From: Castellaniella sp.
GTDB lineage: Bacteria > Pseudomonadota > Gammaproteobacteria > Burkholderiales > Burkholderiaceae_B
Direction of reading: 5' to 3'
Length of the DNA: 64,000 nt
Assembly (NCBI RefSeq): GCF_034675845.1
Contig: NZ_JAUCCU010000001.1
Span: 1,798,001 to 1,862,000 of the forward strand
Shown here: in pieces, positions 35,304 to 44,441 of the stretch
Position numbering within the stretch: the stretch's first letter is position 1
How the letters are laid out: each line of letters begins with the position of its first letter
Notes under the pieces: model-generated
Database searches by the model: none
Told to the model about the DNA's origin: nothing
Seen by the model: the letters and a program-made list of their open reading frames with translations, nothing else
Made by a program: the position numbers and the translations under genes

Positions 35304-36410
35304 ATGCGCGTCCTGCATTTGAATCTTGAAAAAGGCTGGCGCGGCGGTGAGCGCCAAACCTTGCTTTCCTTGCAGGGCTTGCAGGCGGCTGGCCATGCGG
35401 TGGCCTTGGCTGCGCGCACGGATGCGCCATTGGCCCAGCGCGCCCGGGCCGCCGGGATTTCCGTATTCGATTGCGCCGGCAGCGCGGCGCTGGTGCGCTT
35501 ATTGCTGTCGCAGCGCCGCGCCTATGACATTATGCATGCCCAGACTGCTCAGGCCATGAGTCTGCTGGCGGTCTTGCGGCCGGTCTTGTCGGCGGCCCTG
35601 GTGTTCACCCGGCGCACGGCCTTCGATAAACCCGGTCATGCGCAGCGCCAGCGCTGGAAATGGTCGCGTGCCGATGCGCTGGTGGCCATCAGCCAGGCCG
35701 CCGCCGCTACGCCCAGGGCGCTGGGCCTGGAGGTTTGTGTGATCCCCAGCGCCGTACAGCCCTGGGTGGCTGATCCTGACCGGACGCGTGCCTTGTGCAT
35801 GCAACTGGGGCTGGTCTCCACGGATGAGGCCCCGTCGGCGGGTCGGACGCCCGCCCCCCTGGGGCGAGGCCCCGTTTTGCTGACGACGGCGGCGCTCAGC
35901 CCTGAAAAAGATCCACTGACTCTGATCCGCGCCGTGGACCATCTGCGGGTGGACTATCCAGGTCTGCTTTGTGTGCATTGCGGGGCGGATGGCACGGCCA
36001 CACAGGCTGCCCACGCAGAGGTTCAGGCCCTGGGCTTGCAGGACCATTACCGCTTCCAGGGGTTTCAGGCCCAGGTGGGGGATTATCTATCCTTGGCGGA
36101 TGTCTACGTCAGCAGCTCTTTGGCTGAAGCGCTGGGGACCAGCGTGCTGGATGCGTGCCTGGCAGGCGTGCCGGTGGTGGCCACGGCGGTGGGCGGCCAT
36201 CCGGAGATCCTGGAGCCTGACCGTGGCCTGCTGGTGCCTGCGGGCGATCCCCAGGCCTTGGCCCGGCGGATCGGCTGGCTGTTGCGCCATCCCGATGTGG
36301 CGCGGGCCATGGCACAGCGGGCGCAGGCCCATGTGGCGCGGGTGTATTCGGTGCCGGCCATGGTTGATGCCTATGCCCGGCTATATGCGGCTTGTTGCAG
36401 GCGCGCCTAG
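35304..36410 (+). CDS. Glycosyltransferase family 4, probable LPS core enzyme
   Basis: A 368-residue GT-B enzyme. The N-terminus MRVLHLNLEKGWRGGERQTL has the Gly-rich acceptor loop; the donor site is AEALGTSVLDACLAGVPVVATAVGGHPEIL with the EX7E-like pattern. A Pro/Gly-rich insertion lies near residue 180. It follows glmU by 10 bases, so it is probably in one unit with it, and it stands upstream of waaC and waaA. The sugar transferred cannot be named. Confidence 0.85.
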   Translation: MRVLHLNLEKGWRGGERQTLLSLQGLQAAGHAVALAARTDAPLAQRARAAGISVFDCAGSAALVRLLLSQRRAYDIMHAQTAQAMSLLAVLRPVLSAALVFTRRTAFDKPGHAQRQRWKWSRADALVAISQAAAATPRALGLEVCVIPSAVQPWVADPDRTRALCMQLGLVSTDEAPSAGRTPAPLGRGPVLLTTAALSPEKDPLTLIRAVDHLRVDYPGLLCVHCGADGTATQAAHAEVQALGLQDHYRFQGFQAQVGDYLSLADVYVSSSLAEALGTSVLDACLAGVPVVATAVGGHPEILEPDRGLLVPAGDPQALARRIGWLLRHPDVARAMAQRAQAHVARVYSVPAMVDAYARLYAACCRRA

Positions 36411-36422
36411 CCGGGTGCTGTT

Positions 36423-36944
36423 TTACAGTGCGCGCAGGGTGTCTTTGTAGTGGGCGGCGCGGGCGGCGTAGTCTTGGGCGCTGTGCTGCAGATGCGCGAC
36501 CTCGGCGTCGGACAAGGTGCGTACGACCTTGGCGGGCGAACCCAGAATCAATGAACGCGGCGGGAAGACCTTGCCTTCGGTCACCAGGGCGCCGGCCCCG
36601 ACTAGGCAGTGTTCGCCAATGACCGCACCGTTCAGAATCACAGCTTGAATGCCAATGAGCGCGCCATCGTGGACCGTGCAGCCATGCAGCATGGCCTGGT
36701 GGCCGACGGTGACCTGACGGCCTATCGTGAGAGGCTGTCCAGCGTCTACGTGCAGGACGGCGCCCTCCTGGATATTGGACTGTTCGCCGATGGTGATGGG
36801 CTCGTTGTCGGCCCGGATGACAGCCCCCGCCCAGACGCTGGTGCCGGCCTCTAGGGTGGCCGCACCGATAATGGTGGCTTCGGGGGCGACGTAGGCGCTT
36901 GGATCGATATGTGGGGTTAGTTCCCCCAGGGCGTAACAGGTCAT
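36423..36944 (-). CDS. Gamma-class carbonic anhydrase-like hexapeptide protein
   Basis: A 173-residue left-handed beta-helix protein of the YrdA/PaaY group. Metal-binding His residues are visible in VLHVDAG and VGHQAMLHGCTV, the three-His set of the gamma class. Many relatives lack strong carbonic anhydrase activity, so the enzymatic role is unproven. It lies between two plus-strand LPS genes on the opposite strand. Confidence 0.88.
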   Translation of the reverse strand: MTCYALGELTPHIDPSAYVAPEATIIGAATLEAGTSVWAGAVIRADNEPITIGEQSNIQEGAVLHVDAGQPLTIGRQVTVGHQAMLHGCTVHDGALIGIQAVILNGAVIGEHCLVGAGALVTEGKVFPPRSLILGSPAKVVRTLSDAEVAHLQHSAQDYAARAAHYKDTLRAL

Positions 36945-36973
36945 GATGGTCTCCGATCAGGGTTTCTGACGCC

Positions 36974-36979
36974 TATAAT
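36974..36979 (+). promoter_or_regulatory. TATAAT six bases before the waaC start, possible leaderless transcript
   Basis: A perfect TATAAT is followed by CGCGCC and then ATGATG. Transcription would begin at or next to the ATG; there is no ribosome site. The -35 is poor. Confidence 0.5.
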
Positions 36980-36985
36980 CGCGCC

Positions 36986-37975
36986 ATGATGACACGTATC
37001 CTAATCGTTCGCACGTCCTCGCTGGGGGATCTGGTGCATATGCTGCCGGCGATCAGCGATATTGCCCGACATGTGGCGGGCGCGCAGATCGACTGGATTG
37101 CCGAGGAATCCTTTGCCGAAATACCCGCCTGGCATCCGGCGGTACACGAGGTCATCCCGGTGGCGCACCGACGCTGGCGCAAGCATTGGTGGGACCCTCA
37201 GACCCGCCAGGAGCGCGCTGCCTTGCGCCTTTTGCTGGCCGGGCGCCGCTACGATGTCATTCTGGATATGCAGGCCTTGTTGAAGTCCGTCTGGCTGGTG
37301 CGTCAGGCCCACGGGCGGCGTCATGGCCTGGACTGGAAATCCGCCCGCGAACCACTGGCTTCGCTGTTCTATGACGTGCGGCATCGGGTGGAGTTCTGGC
37401 AGCCCGCCATCATCCGCCAACGCACGCTGGCGGCAGCGGCTTTCGGCTATGCGCTGCAGGGGCCACCGGATTTTGGCCTGCAGGCCATCACGGACGGGGT
37501 CGAGATCCAGCCTGTTGCCCTGATCATGCCCTCGGCCAGCCGCGACGATAAGCTCTGGCCGACGGAGCACTGGCAGCGAGTCTTCGATCATCTTCAGGGG
37601 CAGGGGTTGGGCTTGCGCCTGCTGGCCGGCAATGAGGCTGAGCAGGCCCGTGCCCAGGCGCTCATCCAGGGGCGTAACCAGGCCGAGGTCCTGCCTAAGT
37701 TGGGGCTGCGCCAAGTTGCCGATCACCTGGCCCAGGCACGTCTGATGGTTGGGCTGGATAGCGGCTTGACGCATCTCAGTGCGGGCCTGGGACGACCCAC
37801 CATTGGTATTTACAAGGCCTCTACTCCGGTGCGTACGCCGCTGCAGGGATCGGCCTATACCGCCAGCCTGGGCGAGCGCGGACAAGAGCCAGATGCGGGT
37901 CGCGTCATCGCAGCCATCGACGAGGCGCTGAGTACCGCCTGCGATCCGCTAGGCCAGGCGTCGGGATGTCCATGA
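36986..37975 (+). CDS. waaC: Lipopolysaccharide heptosyltransferase I (WaaC)
   Basis: A 329-residue GT9 enzyme adding the first heptose to Kdo2-lipid A. Marked by ILIVRTSSLGDLVHMLPAIS, WKSAREPLASLFYDVRH and the donor-site SGLTHLSAGLGRPTIGIY. Two adjacent ATGs are possible starts. It overlaps waaA by ATGA. The set waaC-waaA with the GT4 gene indicates inner-core assembly. Confidence 0.95.
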   Translation: MMTRILIVRTSSLGDLVHMLPAISDIARHVAGAQIDWIAEESFAEIPAWHPAVHEVIPVAHRRWRKHWWDPQTRQERAALRLLLAGRRYDVILDMQALLKSVWLVRQAHGRRHGLDWKSAREPLASLFYDVRHRVEFWQPAIIRQRTLAAAAFGYALQGPPDFGLQAITDGVEIQPVALIMPSASRDDKLWPTEHWQRVFDHLQGQGLGLRLLAGNEAEQARAQALIQGRNQAEVLPKLGLRQVADHLAQARLMVGLDSGLTHLSAGLGRPTIGIYKASTPVRTPLQGSAYTASLGERGQEPDAGRVIAAIDEALSTACDPLGQASGCP

Positions 37976-39306
37976 GCCGCCATCTCTATTCCTGGCTGCT
38001 GCGCCTGCTGTCACCCTTGTTGTTGGCCTGGATGGGGCTGCGGGCGCACCGGGCAGGCGGCCACTGGGAGGTCCTGGGCGCCCGCCGTTTCGGTTGGTAC
38101 GGGGCTGCGCCCCAGCCCCAGTCGGGCTGCGTCTGGGTCCATGCCGTCAGCCTGGGCGAGACCCGGGCGGCGCAGCCCCTGATCCAGGCCTTGCTGGCAC
38201 GCGGTCATTGCGTGCTCTTGACCCACCTGACCGCGTCGGGCCGGGCCGAGGGGCAGCGTGTCTATGCGTCTGAAATCGCCCAGGGTGCGCTGCGCCAGGC
38301 GTGGCTGCCCTATGATTTTCCGGGGGCGGTGCGCCGGTTCTTGCGTCACCATCAGCCTGCCTTGGGGGTCTTGATCGAGCGCGAGCTTTGGCCCAATCTG
38401 GTGCATGGCGCGCAGCAGGCCGGTATCCCGCTGGTGCTGGCCAGCGCACGTCTGTCGCAGGCATCCCTGCAAAGTACCTTGCGATGGGGGGGGGTGATGC
38501 GCCAGACCTATCGTGGCCTGACGCGTGTCTATGCGCAGTCGCTGGCGGATGCGCAGCGCCTGCAGCAACTGGGCGCCCGCGATGTCAGCGTGTCGGGAAA
38601 TTTCAAATTTGATCTCTTGCTGGATCAGGACAAGGTTGTCCGGGGACGGGCGTTTTCCGCCCGATTGGAGCGGCGGATCGTGGCCGTGGCCAGTACCAGA
38701 GAAGGCGAGGACGCCGATTTCATTCGCGCTCTGGTCCACTACCTGGGTACCCGGCCCCATGCGGATCTGTCGGGTGCGCCGATTTTGTTTCTGCTGATTC
38801 CCCGCCACCCGCAACGTTTCGAGCAGGCGGCGGATCAGTTGGCCGCTGCGGGCCTGCCCTATGTGCGTCGATCGCAGCTCTTGTCGTTGGGCGATGGCAG
38901 CAGTTCAGCGCTGGCTGCTTGCCAAGAGGCCGCTGTGTTGCTGGGGGATACGCTGGGTGAAATGCCCTGGTATTACGCCTGCAGCCAGGTGGCCATTGTG
39001 GGCGGCAGCTTTGCACCCCTGGGGGGGCAGAATTTCATCGAAGCCTGCGCCCTGGGCTGTCCCGTGATCGTGGGGCCGCATGTGGCTAATTTCCAGCAGG
39101 CCGTGGCCGATGCCTTGGTGGCTGGTGCCTTGGTGCAGGTCAGGGATGCGGACCATGCGGTGCGCCAAGCTCTGCAGTGGCTGGAGGACCCGGCCGAACT
39201 AGCCCGGGTGGGGGCCGCCGGGCAATACTGGGTCGGTCAGCATCGCGGCGCGGTTGCCCGCGTGCTGGATGGCATCGAGGCCTTGCTGCCTCAGGCTGTT
39301 ATTTAG
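37972..39306 (+). CDS. waaA: 3-deoxy-D-manno-octulosonic acid transferase (WaaA/KdtA)
   Basis: A 444-residue GT30 enzyme attaching Kdo to lipid A. An N-terminal membrane anchor (residues 5-25) precedes the GT-B fold; VWVHAVSLGETRAAQPLI carries the catalytic Glu, and GGSFAPLGGQNFIEACALGCPVI is the donor motif. Start ATG at 37972 overlaps the waaC stop; an ATG at 37966 is alternative. Ends in an 8-base convergent overlap with galU. Confidence 0.95.
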   Translation: MSRHLYSWLLRLLSPLLLAWMGLRAHRAGGHWEVLGARRFGWYGAAPQPQSGCVWVHAVSLGETRAAQPLIQALLARGHCVLLTHLTASGRAEGQRVYASEIAQGALRQAWLPYDFPGAVRRFLRHHQPALGVLIERELWPNLVHGAQQAGIPLVLASARLSQASLQSTLRWGGVMRQTYRGLTRVYAQSLADAQRLQQLGARDVSVSGNFKFDLLLDQDKVVRGRAFSARLERRIVAVASTREGEDADFIRALVHYLGTRPHADLSGAPILFLLIPRHPQRFEQAADQLAAAGLPYVRRSQLLSLGDGSSSALAACQEAAVLLGDTLGEMPWYYACSQVAIVGGSFAPLGGQNFIEACALGCPVIVGPHVANFQQAVADALVAGALVQVRDADHAVRQALQWLEDPAELARVGAAGQYWVGQHRGAVARVLDGIEALLPQAVI

Positions 39307-40144
39307 TCGGGATTTGCAGGCCGTGGTATTTCTGGCCTAAGGCAATGGTGGCTTCAAAAAATCCTTCTTTGCTGCCGCAGTCGTAGCGCTCGCCCTGGTA
39401 GCGATGGGCAAAGACGGGGCGCTGTGTGAGCATGGCCGAAATCGCGTCTGTCAGCTGGATTTCCTGGCCTACTCCTGCTTGTGTCAGCCGCAAAAAATCG
39501 AAGATTTCGGGTTCCAGCACGTAGCGTCCGACGACTGCTTGATTGGATGGCGCGTCCTGGGGGGCGGGTTTTTCGACGATGTGATCGACCCGCGTGTTGC
39601 GGGCATCGACAGGGGTGCCCGCCACCATGCCGTATTTGCGAGAATCCCGGGGATCGATTTCCTGGATGGCCAGCACGCTGCCGTTGTGCTGGTGGGCGGC
39701 ATCCACCAGTTGGCGGGTGACGGCGATATCGGCGTCCAACAAGTCATCGGCCAGCAGCACGGCAAAGGGCTCGTTGCCCACGATGGGGGCGGCGCACAGT
39801 ACCGCGTGGCCCAGCCCCAGCGCCTGGGATTGGCGGGTGTAGATGCAGTGCACGTGCGGGGGAAGAATCGTTTGTACGCAATCCAGCAGGGCCTGTTTTC
39901 CTTTGGCCTGCAATTCGGACTCTAGCTCTGGGGCGCGGTCGAAGTGATCTTCGATGGCGCGTTTGTTGCGGCCAGTGATAAAGATCAGCTCGGTGATGCC
40001 TGCAGCCAGGGCTTCCTCGACGGCATATTGGATCAAGGGCTTATCGACGATAGGCAGCATTTCCTTGGGCATGGCCTTAGTGGCCGGCAGGAAGCGCGTG
40101 CCTAGGCCAGCCACCGGAAAGACAGCTTTGCGTATGGGTTTCAT
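39299..40144 (-). CDS. galU: UTP-glucose-1-phosphate uridylyltransferase (GalU)
   Basis: A 281-residue nucleotidyltransferase producing UDP-glucose for envelope polysaccharides. Signature VFPVAGLGTRFLPATKAMPKE, the catalytic Lys region VEKPAP and the metal Asp in LLADDLLD are present. ATG at 40144 begins MKPIRKAVFPVAG; the open frame upstream belongs to a separate small gene read in two frames (see the entry at 40141). Confidence 0.97.
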   Translation of the reverse strand: MKPIRKAVFPVAGLGTRFLPATKAMPKEMLPIVDKPLIQYAVEEALAAGITELIFITGRNKRAIEDHFDRAPELESELQAKGKQALLDCVQTILPPHVHCIYTRQSQALGLGHAVLCAAPIVGNEPFAVLLADDLLDADIAVTRQLVDAAHQHNGSVLAIQEIDPRDSRKYGMVAGTPVDARNTRVDHIVEKPAPQDAPSNQAVVGRYVLEPEIFDFLRLTQAGVGQEIQLTDAISAMLTQRPVFAHRYQGERYDCGSKEGFFEATIALGQKYHGLQIPTK

Positions 40145-40318
40145 CGTGTGGTGAATTCTGGAGGTAGAGGGATGCCAGGCACCAGTGCTTGTTGGCTGCG
40201 CTGCGACAGGGGACGGGGTGTACGCCCTTCTTCGGCGGGAGGAGGGCCGAAAAAAACCCTGGCCATAGGCCAGTAGCGCCAGATTGGCAATGACGGCAAG
40301 GGTCAGCAGGAAGCGCAT
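40141..40318 (-). pseudogene. Small signal-peptide protein split by a homopolymer frameshift
   Basis: From ATG at 40318 the frame gives MRFLLTLAVIANLALLAYGQ then GFF, a membrane or signal segment. At a run of seven T (A7 at 40250-40256 on the plus strand) the frame slips into a Ser/Arg-rich tail that runs on into galU. Removing one T yields FGPPPAEEGRTPRPLSQRSQ and an end PPEFTTR with TGA overlapping the galU ATG (ATGA). That version has sensible composition and a coupled end, so a one-base insertion, sequencing error or slippage is likely. It recalls the N-terminus of SPOR-type proteins found after coaX in relatives. Confidence 0.65.
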
Positions 40319-40358
40319 GATGGAGTCCGGTAGCCGGGAAGGTGCGGTGGACAGTATA

Positions 40359-41174
40359 TCAACTTGACGGGCTGGTCAGGCTGGCCAGTCCATCCAGGAC
40401 GGGGCTGTCCAGCGTGGGAATCGTCCAGGCGGGCCGCTGCAGCGCCTGCAGTGCCTGATTCAGGTCGGCTTGCGCCACGTTGCGGATCAGCGGCCAGCCG
40501 CCGCCACAGCAAAATACCAGGGGTGCTCGGCCATTGGCGTGCCGCCGCAGGCAGTGCCATTGGTGTAGCAGGGCGCCCGCCTGGGCAGCGGCAATGCCGC
40601 TGGCGATGGCATCATGGGTGTTGTGTGGAAAATCCATGGGCTGGCCATCTGCCAAGGGGAGCTGGGCGGTGCCCTGCGCCAGGCTTTGGGCCATCAGATA
40701 AGGGCCTGGCAGAATCAAGCCGCCGATAAATTCCGGCAGGCCGGCATGGGTGGCAGGCATCAAGGCATCCAGGGTGGTGGCTGTGCCGAAGCTGGCCAGC
40801 AGGGCAGGCTGGCCCTGTTGCCAGGCGGGGCTGTCCCGCAGGTGCGAGAGCAATCCCAGCAATCCCAGCCAGCGATCAGCCCCCATGCGGTCAGGATCGG
40901 CGTAGATATTGTGCAGCCTGTCTTGCCCGTCGCGGGGCGTACACCAGCGGATCGGCAGCCCCCAGGCCTGATGGCAGGCCAGTTGGATGCGCGCGGCCAC
41001 ATCGGCCCCGGCGACATTGGAGGCCAGTATCTGGCTGGGGCGACCGGGCGCCTGGCGGGCCAAATCCGGCAGGCCGCTGTAATCCAGCGTCCGGGCAGGG
41101 GTGCGTGGGGATGTGGCGGTTGCCTGCCAGGCGAATTTGGCCCGGGTATTGCCCGCATCGATCAGCAGCATCAT
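40359..41174 (-). CDS. coaX: Type III pantothenate kinase (CoaX)
   Basis: A 271-residue ASKHA-fold kinase, first step of CoA synthesis. LIDAGNTRAKFAW is the phosphate-1 motif, DRWLGLLG and ASFGTATTLDAL the pantothenate/phosphate-2 motifs. The Bordetella homologue is known as Baf. It overlaps birA by ATGA, the usual birA-coaX pair. Confidence 0.95.
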   Translation of the reverse strand: MMLLIDAGNTRAKFAWQATATSPRTPARTLDYSGLPDLARQAPGRPSQILASNVAGADVAARIQLACHQAWGLPIRWCTPRDGQDRLHNIYADPDRMGADRWLGLLGLLSHLRDSPAWQQGQPALLASFGTATTLDALMPATHAGLPEFIGGLILPGPYLMAQSLAQGTAQLPLADGQPMDFPHNTHDAIASGIAAAQAGALLHQWHCLRRHANGRAPLVFCCGGGWPLIRNVAQADLNQALQALQRPAWTIPTLDSPVLDGLASLTSPSS

Positions 41175-42052
41175 TGGTGCAGGCGCACAGAGATTTCACC
41201 CACGGAAATCGCCTGGGTGCCGCGTGCATTGCGCAGCAGCAACTGGCCTGACGCATCGATGCCGCAGGCCACGCCGGTATGCAGGAGCTTGCCGTCATCG
41301 AAGACGTCGATGGCCTGGCCTGCCAGCGCGTCGACCTCGGTATAGCTGCTGGGCAGATCCATGAACCCATAGGCAGTGACGTTGTTCAGGGCCTGATACC
41401 AAGCCTGGGCAGCGCTGACCACCAGGCTGGTGATCGGGGTCTGGACGGCTACGCGGTCCTGTGCCGTGATGCCGGCCCAGTCGGCGATACGGCGATTCAG
41501 CGATTGGGACAGGGCGCGGGCATCCAGCAGATTCAGCCCCATGCCAATAATGATCAGGTGGTGGTCGGCGGCTTGGGCCATCCCGGCGCGGGTGGATTCG
41601 ATGAGTATGCCGGCCAGTTTGGCCTGGTCCCATTGCAGGTCATTGGGCCATTTCATGTTCAGGCGTGATTGCTGGGGAGCATCCAGGTGCTGGCGCAGCG
41701 CCTGGCAAGTGACCATGCCGATCAGCGGCGCCAGCGTGGATAGCTGGCGTGTCGGCAAGAACACATCAAAGGCGCAGGAGAACATCAGGTTGGACCCCAC
41801 CCGGTTTTGCCAGGTGCGCCCGGCCCGGCCTCGGCCGTGGAGCTGCAGGTGCGTGCCCAGCAGCCAGGGCCGTGCTGTCTGGCCGGGATCGTCTACCGAC
41901 CAGCGGGCGCGGTTGATCAGATCCGCATTGGTGGAGCTGGTCTCGGTTTTCCAGTCAATCTGGCGAAACTGGGGGAGGGCAGCCCGCAACGCCGTCGTCA
42001 TGTCGGCGGGATCAAGCAGCACTGGGCAGGGGCCGGAATCAGGACCTGTCAT
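41171..42052 (-). CDS. birA: Biotin-[acetyl-CoA-carboxylase] ligase (BirA), no DNA-binding domain
   Basis: About 293 residues. The biotin/ATP site is HLQLHGRGRAGRTWQNRVGSN and KWPNDLQWDQAKLAGILIES carries the catalytic Lys. The C-terminal SH3-like domain ends GTQAISVGEISVRL. It lacks the N-terminal helix-turn-helix of E. coli BirA, so it is a group I ligase. Start is uncertain: ATG at 42052 or at 42001 fit better than the longer frame from 42121. Confidence 0.93.
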   Translation of the reverse strand: MTGPDSGPCPVLLDPADMTTALRAALPQFRQIDWKTETSSTNADLINRARWSVDDPGQTARPWLLGTHLQLHGRGRAGRTWQNRVGSNLMFSCAFDVFLPTRQLSTLAPLIGMVTCQALRQHLDAPQQSRLNMKWPNDLQWDQAKLAGILIESTRAGMAQAADHHLIIIGMGLNLLDARALSQSLNRRIADWAGITAQDRVAVQTPITSLVVSAAQAWYQALNNVTAYGFMDLPSSYTEVDALAGQAIDVFDDGKLLHTGVACGIDASGQLLLRNARGTQAISVGEISVRLHQ

Positions 42053-42095
42053 ATGGTTAGAATGGGGGTTGAAAATTTGATTGGAAATCCGGATC

Positions 42096-42749
42096 ATGAG
42101 TTTGCTGACCAAACAATCCACTTTTCAGGGTTTGTCCGGTACGGTTGAATATACCGTGGACTACCCCGAGCAGTCACCTGTTGGCTGGGCGCTGGTGCTG
42201 CATCCGCACCCGCTGCATGGTGGCACCCGGGATAATAAGATCGTCACGACGGTGGCGCGCACCTGTGTCCAAAACGGCCTGATGGCCATCCGGCCAAACT
42301 TCAGGGGGGTGGGCGAATCCTCCGGAGAGTTCGACCAGGCGGTGGGCGAGACTGCCGATATGCAGGCCTGTGTCCAGCATATTGCACAGACCTGGCCGCA
42401 GCTGGCTCAGGCGCCCTGGGTGTTGGCGGGGTTCTCCTTTGGATCGGCCGTAGCCGCCCAATTGTATGCAGAACTCGCGGACCAGAACCAGTCCCTGCCG
42501 ACGCGGCTCATGCTGATCGGTTGTGCGGTAGAGCGCTTTCGCTATCGGCCTTTGGCGATGCCGCCCGACACATTGATGATCCATGGCGAGCACGACGAGG
42601 TCGTGCCGCTGTCCGAGGGGATGGACTTTGCCCGGACGCATCAGTTGCCCCTGACGGTGATCCCGGATGCGGGGCATTTCTTCCATGGCAAGCTCTTGCT
42701 GCTGCGCCAGATTGTCCAGGCCCATCTGGCTGGACTGGCTTCCGCCTGA
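42096..42749 (+). CDS. Alpha/beta hydrolase
   Basis: A 217-residue hydrolase. The nucleophile elbow is GFSFGS, the oxyanion region LVLHPHPLHGGTRDNK, and the acid and His are in HGEHDEVVPL and PDAGHFFHGKL. This is the small HPHPxxGG-type family of unknown substrate. ATG at 42096 is preferred (MSLLTKQSTFQG). Divergent from birA. Confidence 0.87.
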   Translation: MSLLTKQSTFQGLSGTVEYTVDYPEQSPVGWALVLHPHPLHGGTRDNKIVTTVARTCVQNGLMAIRPNFRGVGESSGEFDQAVGETADMQACVQHIAQTWPQLAQAPWVLAGFSFGSAVAAQLYAELADQNQSLPTRLMLIGCAVERFRYRPLAMPPDTLMIHGEHDEVVPLSEGMDFARTHQLPLTVIPDAGHFFHGKLLLLRQIVQAHLAGLASA

Positions 42750-42851
42750 TCCGCCGATTTCGGCATGTCAGCCGGGCCGCAAGGTTGCAGTTTTTTGCGT
42801 TTTGTCTCGATTTCAGACACAGGCATGGGAATTGTCCCTGGACAGCCTGCC

Positions 42852-42857
42852 TATAAT
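42852..42857 (+). promoter_or_regulatory. Candidate -10 (TATAAT) upstream of dacC
   Basis: A perfect TATAAT 32 bases before the gene start. TTGTCC at 42832-42837 would leave a 14-base spacer, too short, so the -35 is unresolved. Confidence 0.45.
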
Positions 42858-42889
42858 GGGCCTCACGCCTGTTTCAACTCCCTCATTCA

Positions 42890-44137
42890 ATGACGCCCAT
42901 GAGCCTTCCTTTGCCAACCCTATGTCGTTTTCGCCTGGCACCATTGGCGCTTAGCCTGGCCTTGCTGGTCCCCGGGGCTGCCTGGTCCGCAGACGCGCCT
43001 GCCCAGCCTGATGCGCAAGTGGCCGCCGAAACTGCTGCGCCACCCGCCGCCGTGGGGGTCAGCGCACTGTCCAATATTCCCGCGCCGACACTGGCCGCAA
43101 AGGCCTGGCTGACCCTGGATGCCACCAGCGGACAGATCATTGCCGCACAAAACCCCACGATGGCGGTCGAGCCGGCCTCGCTCACTAAAATCATGTCGGC
43201 CTACGTGATTTTTCAGGCGCTGGAAAGTGGTCGCCTGAAGCTCGACCAAAAAATCCATGTGTCCGAGAAAGCCTGGAAGACCGAGGGCTCGCGCATGTTC
43301 ATCGACCCCAAGTCCGAAGTCACGGTGGATGAACTGCTGCAGGGCATGTTGGTGCAGTCGGGCAACGATGCCACAGTGGCGCTGGCCGAAGCCGTGGCGG
43401 GCAGCGAATCCGCCTTTGCCGCCCTGATGAATCAGCAGGCCAAGGCGCTGGGGATGAACGGCACCCATTTCGTCAATTCCACCGGCCTGCCCGACCCTGA
43501 TCACACGACCACTGTCGAAGACCTGGCCGTGCTGTCGCGCGCCCTGGTCCAGGCGTTTCCCCAATATCGTCACTACGATAGCCAAAAAGAATTCACCTAC
43601 AACAAAATCAAGCAAAGCAACCGCAATCGGCTGCTGTGGGCCGACGAGACCGTTGACGGCCTGAAGACTGGCCATACCCAGTCGGCGGGCTATTGCCTGG
43701 TGGCCACGGCCTTGCGGGATGGCCGTCGGGTGGTGTCTGTCATCGTCGGTGCCGGCAGCGATGCCGTCCGTACTGAAAGCAGCTTGAAGCTTCTGAACTG
43801 GAGCTTCAAGAACTTCGATACGGTCAAGCTTCTGGACCAGGGCACCCCCGCCGTGGCGGCGCGTGTCTGGGAAGGCGAAATCGATACGGCGGACCTGGGG
43901 GTGGAAAAAACCCTGTGGGTCACGGTGCCGCGCGGTCAGGCCGACAATATCAAAACCGAGGCCCGCTATACCCAGCCGCTGATGGCGCCTCTGACCGAGG
44001 GCAATAAGGCTGGCACCCTGCTGGCGTCATTGGATGGCAAGCCCCTGAAGGACGTCCCCTTGCTGGTCATGCAGTCGGTGCCCGAGGCCGGATTTTTTGG
44101 TCGTCTGGTGGATAAGGTCCGCCTGATGTTCGAATAG
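42890..44137 (+). CDS. dacC: D-alanyl-D-alanine carboxypeptidase (PBP5/6 type)
   Basis: A 415-residue penicillin-binding protein with a signal peptide cut after about residue 33 (AAWSADA). Active-site motifs: SLTK (Ser97, Lys100), SGN and KTG (GLKTGHTQSAG). The C-terminal domain and amphipathic anchor (GRLVDKVRLMFE) fix it to the inner membrane. It trims peptidoglycan pentapeptides. ATG at 42899 is an alternative start. First of the dacC-ybeD-lipB group. Confidence 0.95.
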   Translation: MTPMSLPLPTLCRFRLAPLALSLALLVPGAAWSADAPAQPDAQVAAETAAPPAAVGVSALSNIPAPTLAAKAWLTLDATSGQIIAAQNPTMAVEPASLTKIMSAYVIFQALESGRLKLDQKIHVSEKAWKTEGSRMFIDPKSEVTVDELLQGMLVQSGNDATVALAEAVAGSESAFAALMNQQAKALGMNGTHFVNSTGLPDPDHTTTVEDLAVLSRALVQAFPQYRHYDSQKEFTYNKIKQSNRNRLLWADETVDGLKTGHTQSAGYCLVATALRDGRRVVSVIVGAGSDAVRTESSLKLLNWSFKNFDTVKLLDQGTPAVAARVWEGEIDTADLGVEKTLWVTVPRGQADNIKTEARYTQPLMAPLTEGNKAGTLLASLDGKPLKDVPLLVMQSVPEAGFFGRLVDKVRLMFE

Positions 44138-44146
44138 GGGCGCGGC

Positions 44147-44422
44147 ATGTCGGAAATCCTGCCTGAGGATTCTCTTATCCAGTATCCCTGCGACTTTCCC
44201 ATCAAGGTCATGGGACGCGCGCACGATGCTTTCTTGCCCGCCATGGCGGACATCGCACGTGGTTTTGATCCGGGCTTTGATGCAGGCTCTATTGAAGTAC
44301 GCCCCAGCAACAGCGGCAATTACCTGGGCTTGACGCTAACCGTGCACGTCACCTCGCGCGAGCAGCTTGACGCCTTGTATCGGGCCTTGCATGGTCACGA
44401 GCTGGTCTCTGTGGTGCTCTAG
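44147..44422 (+). CDS. ybeD: YbeD/DUF493-family protein
   Basis: A 91-residue protein with an ACT-like fold: LIQYPCDFPIKVMGRA and VRPSNSGNYLGLTLTVHVTSREQLDALYRAL are typical. It lies between dacC and lipB as in E. coli. Its role is unknown, with regulation of lipoate metabolism suspected. Confidence 0.92.
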   Translation: MSEILPEDSLIQYPCDFPIKVMGRAHDAFLPAMADIARGFDPGFDAGSIEVRPSNSGNYLGLTLTVHVTSREQLDALYRALHGHELVSVVL

Positions 44423-44441
44423 GACTCTAGGATAGGTCGTC

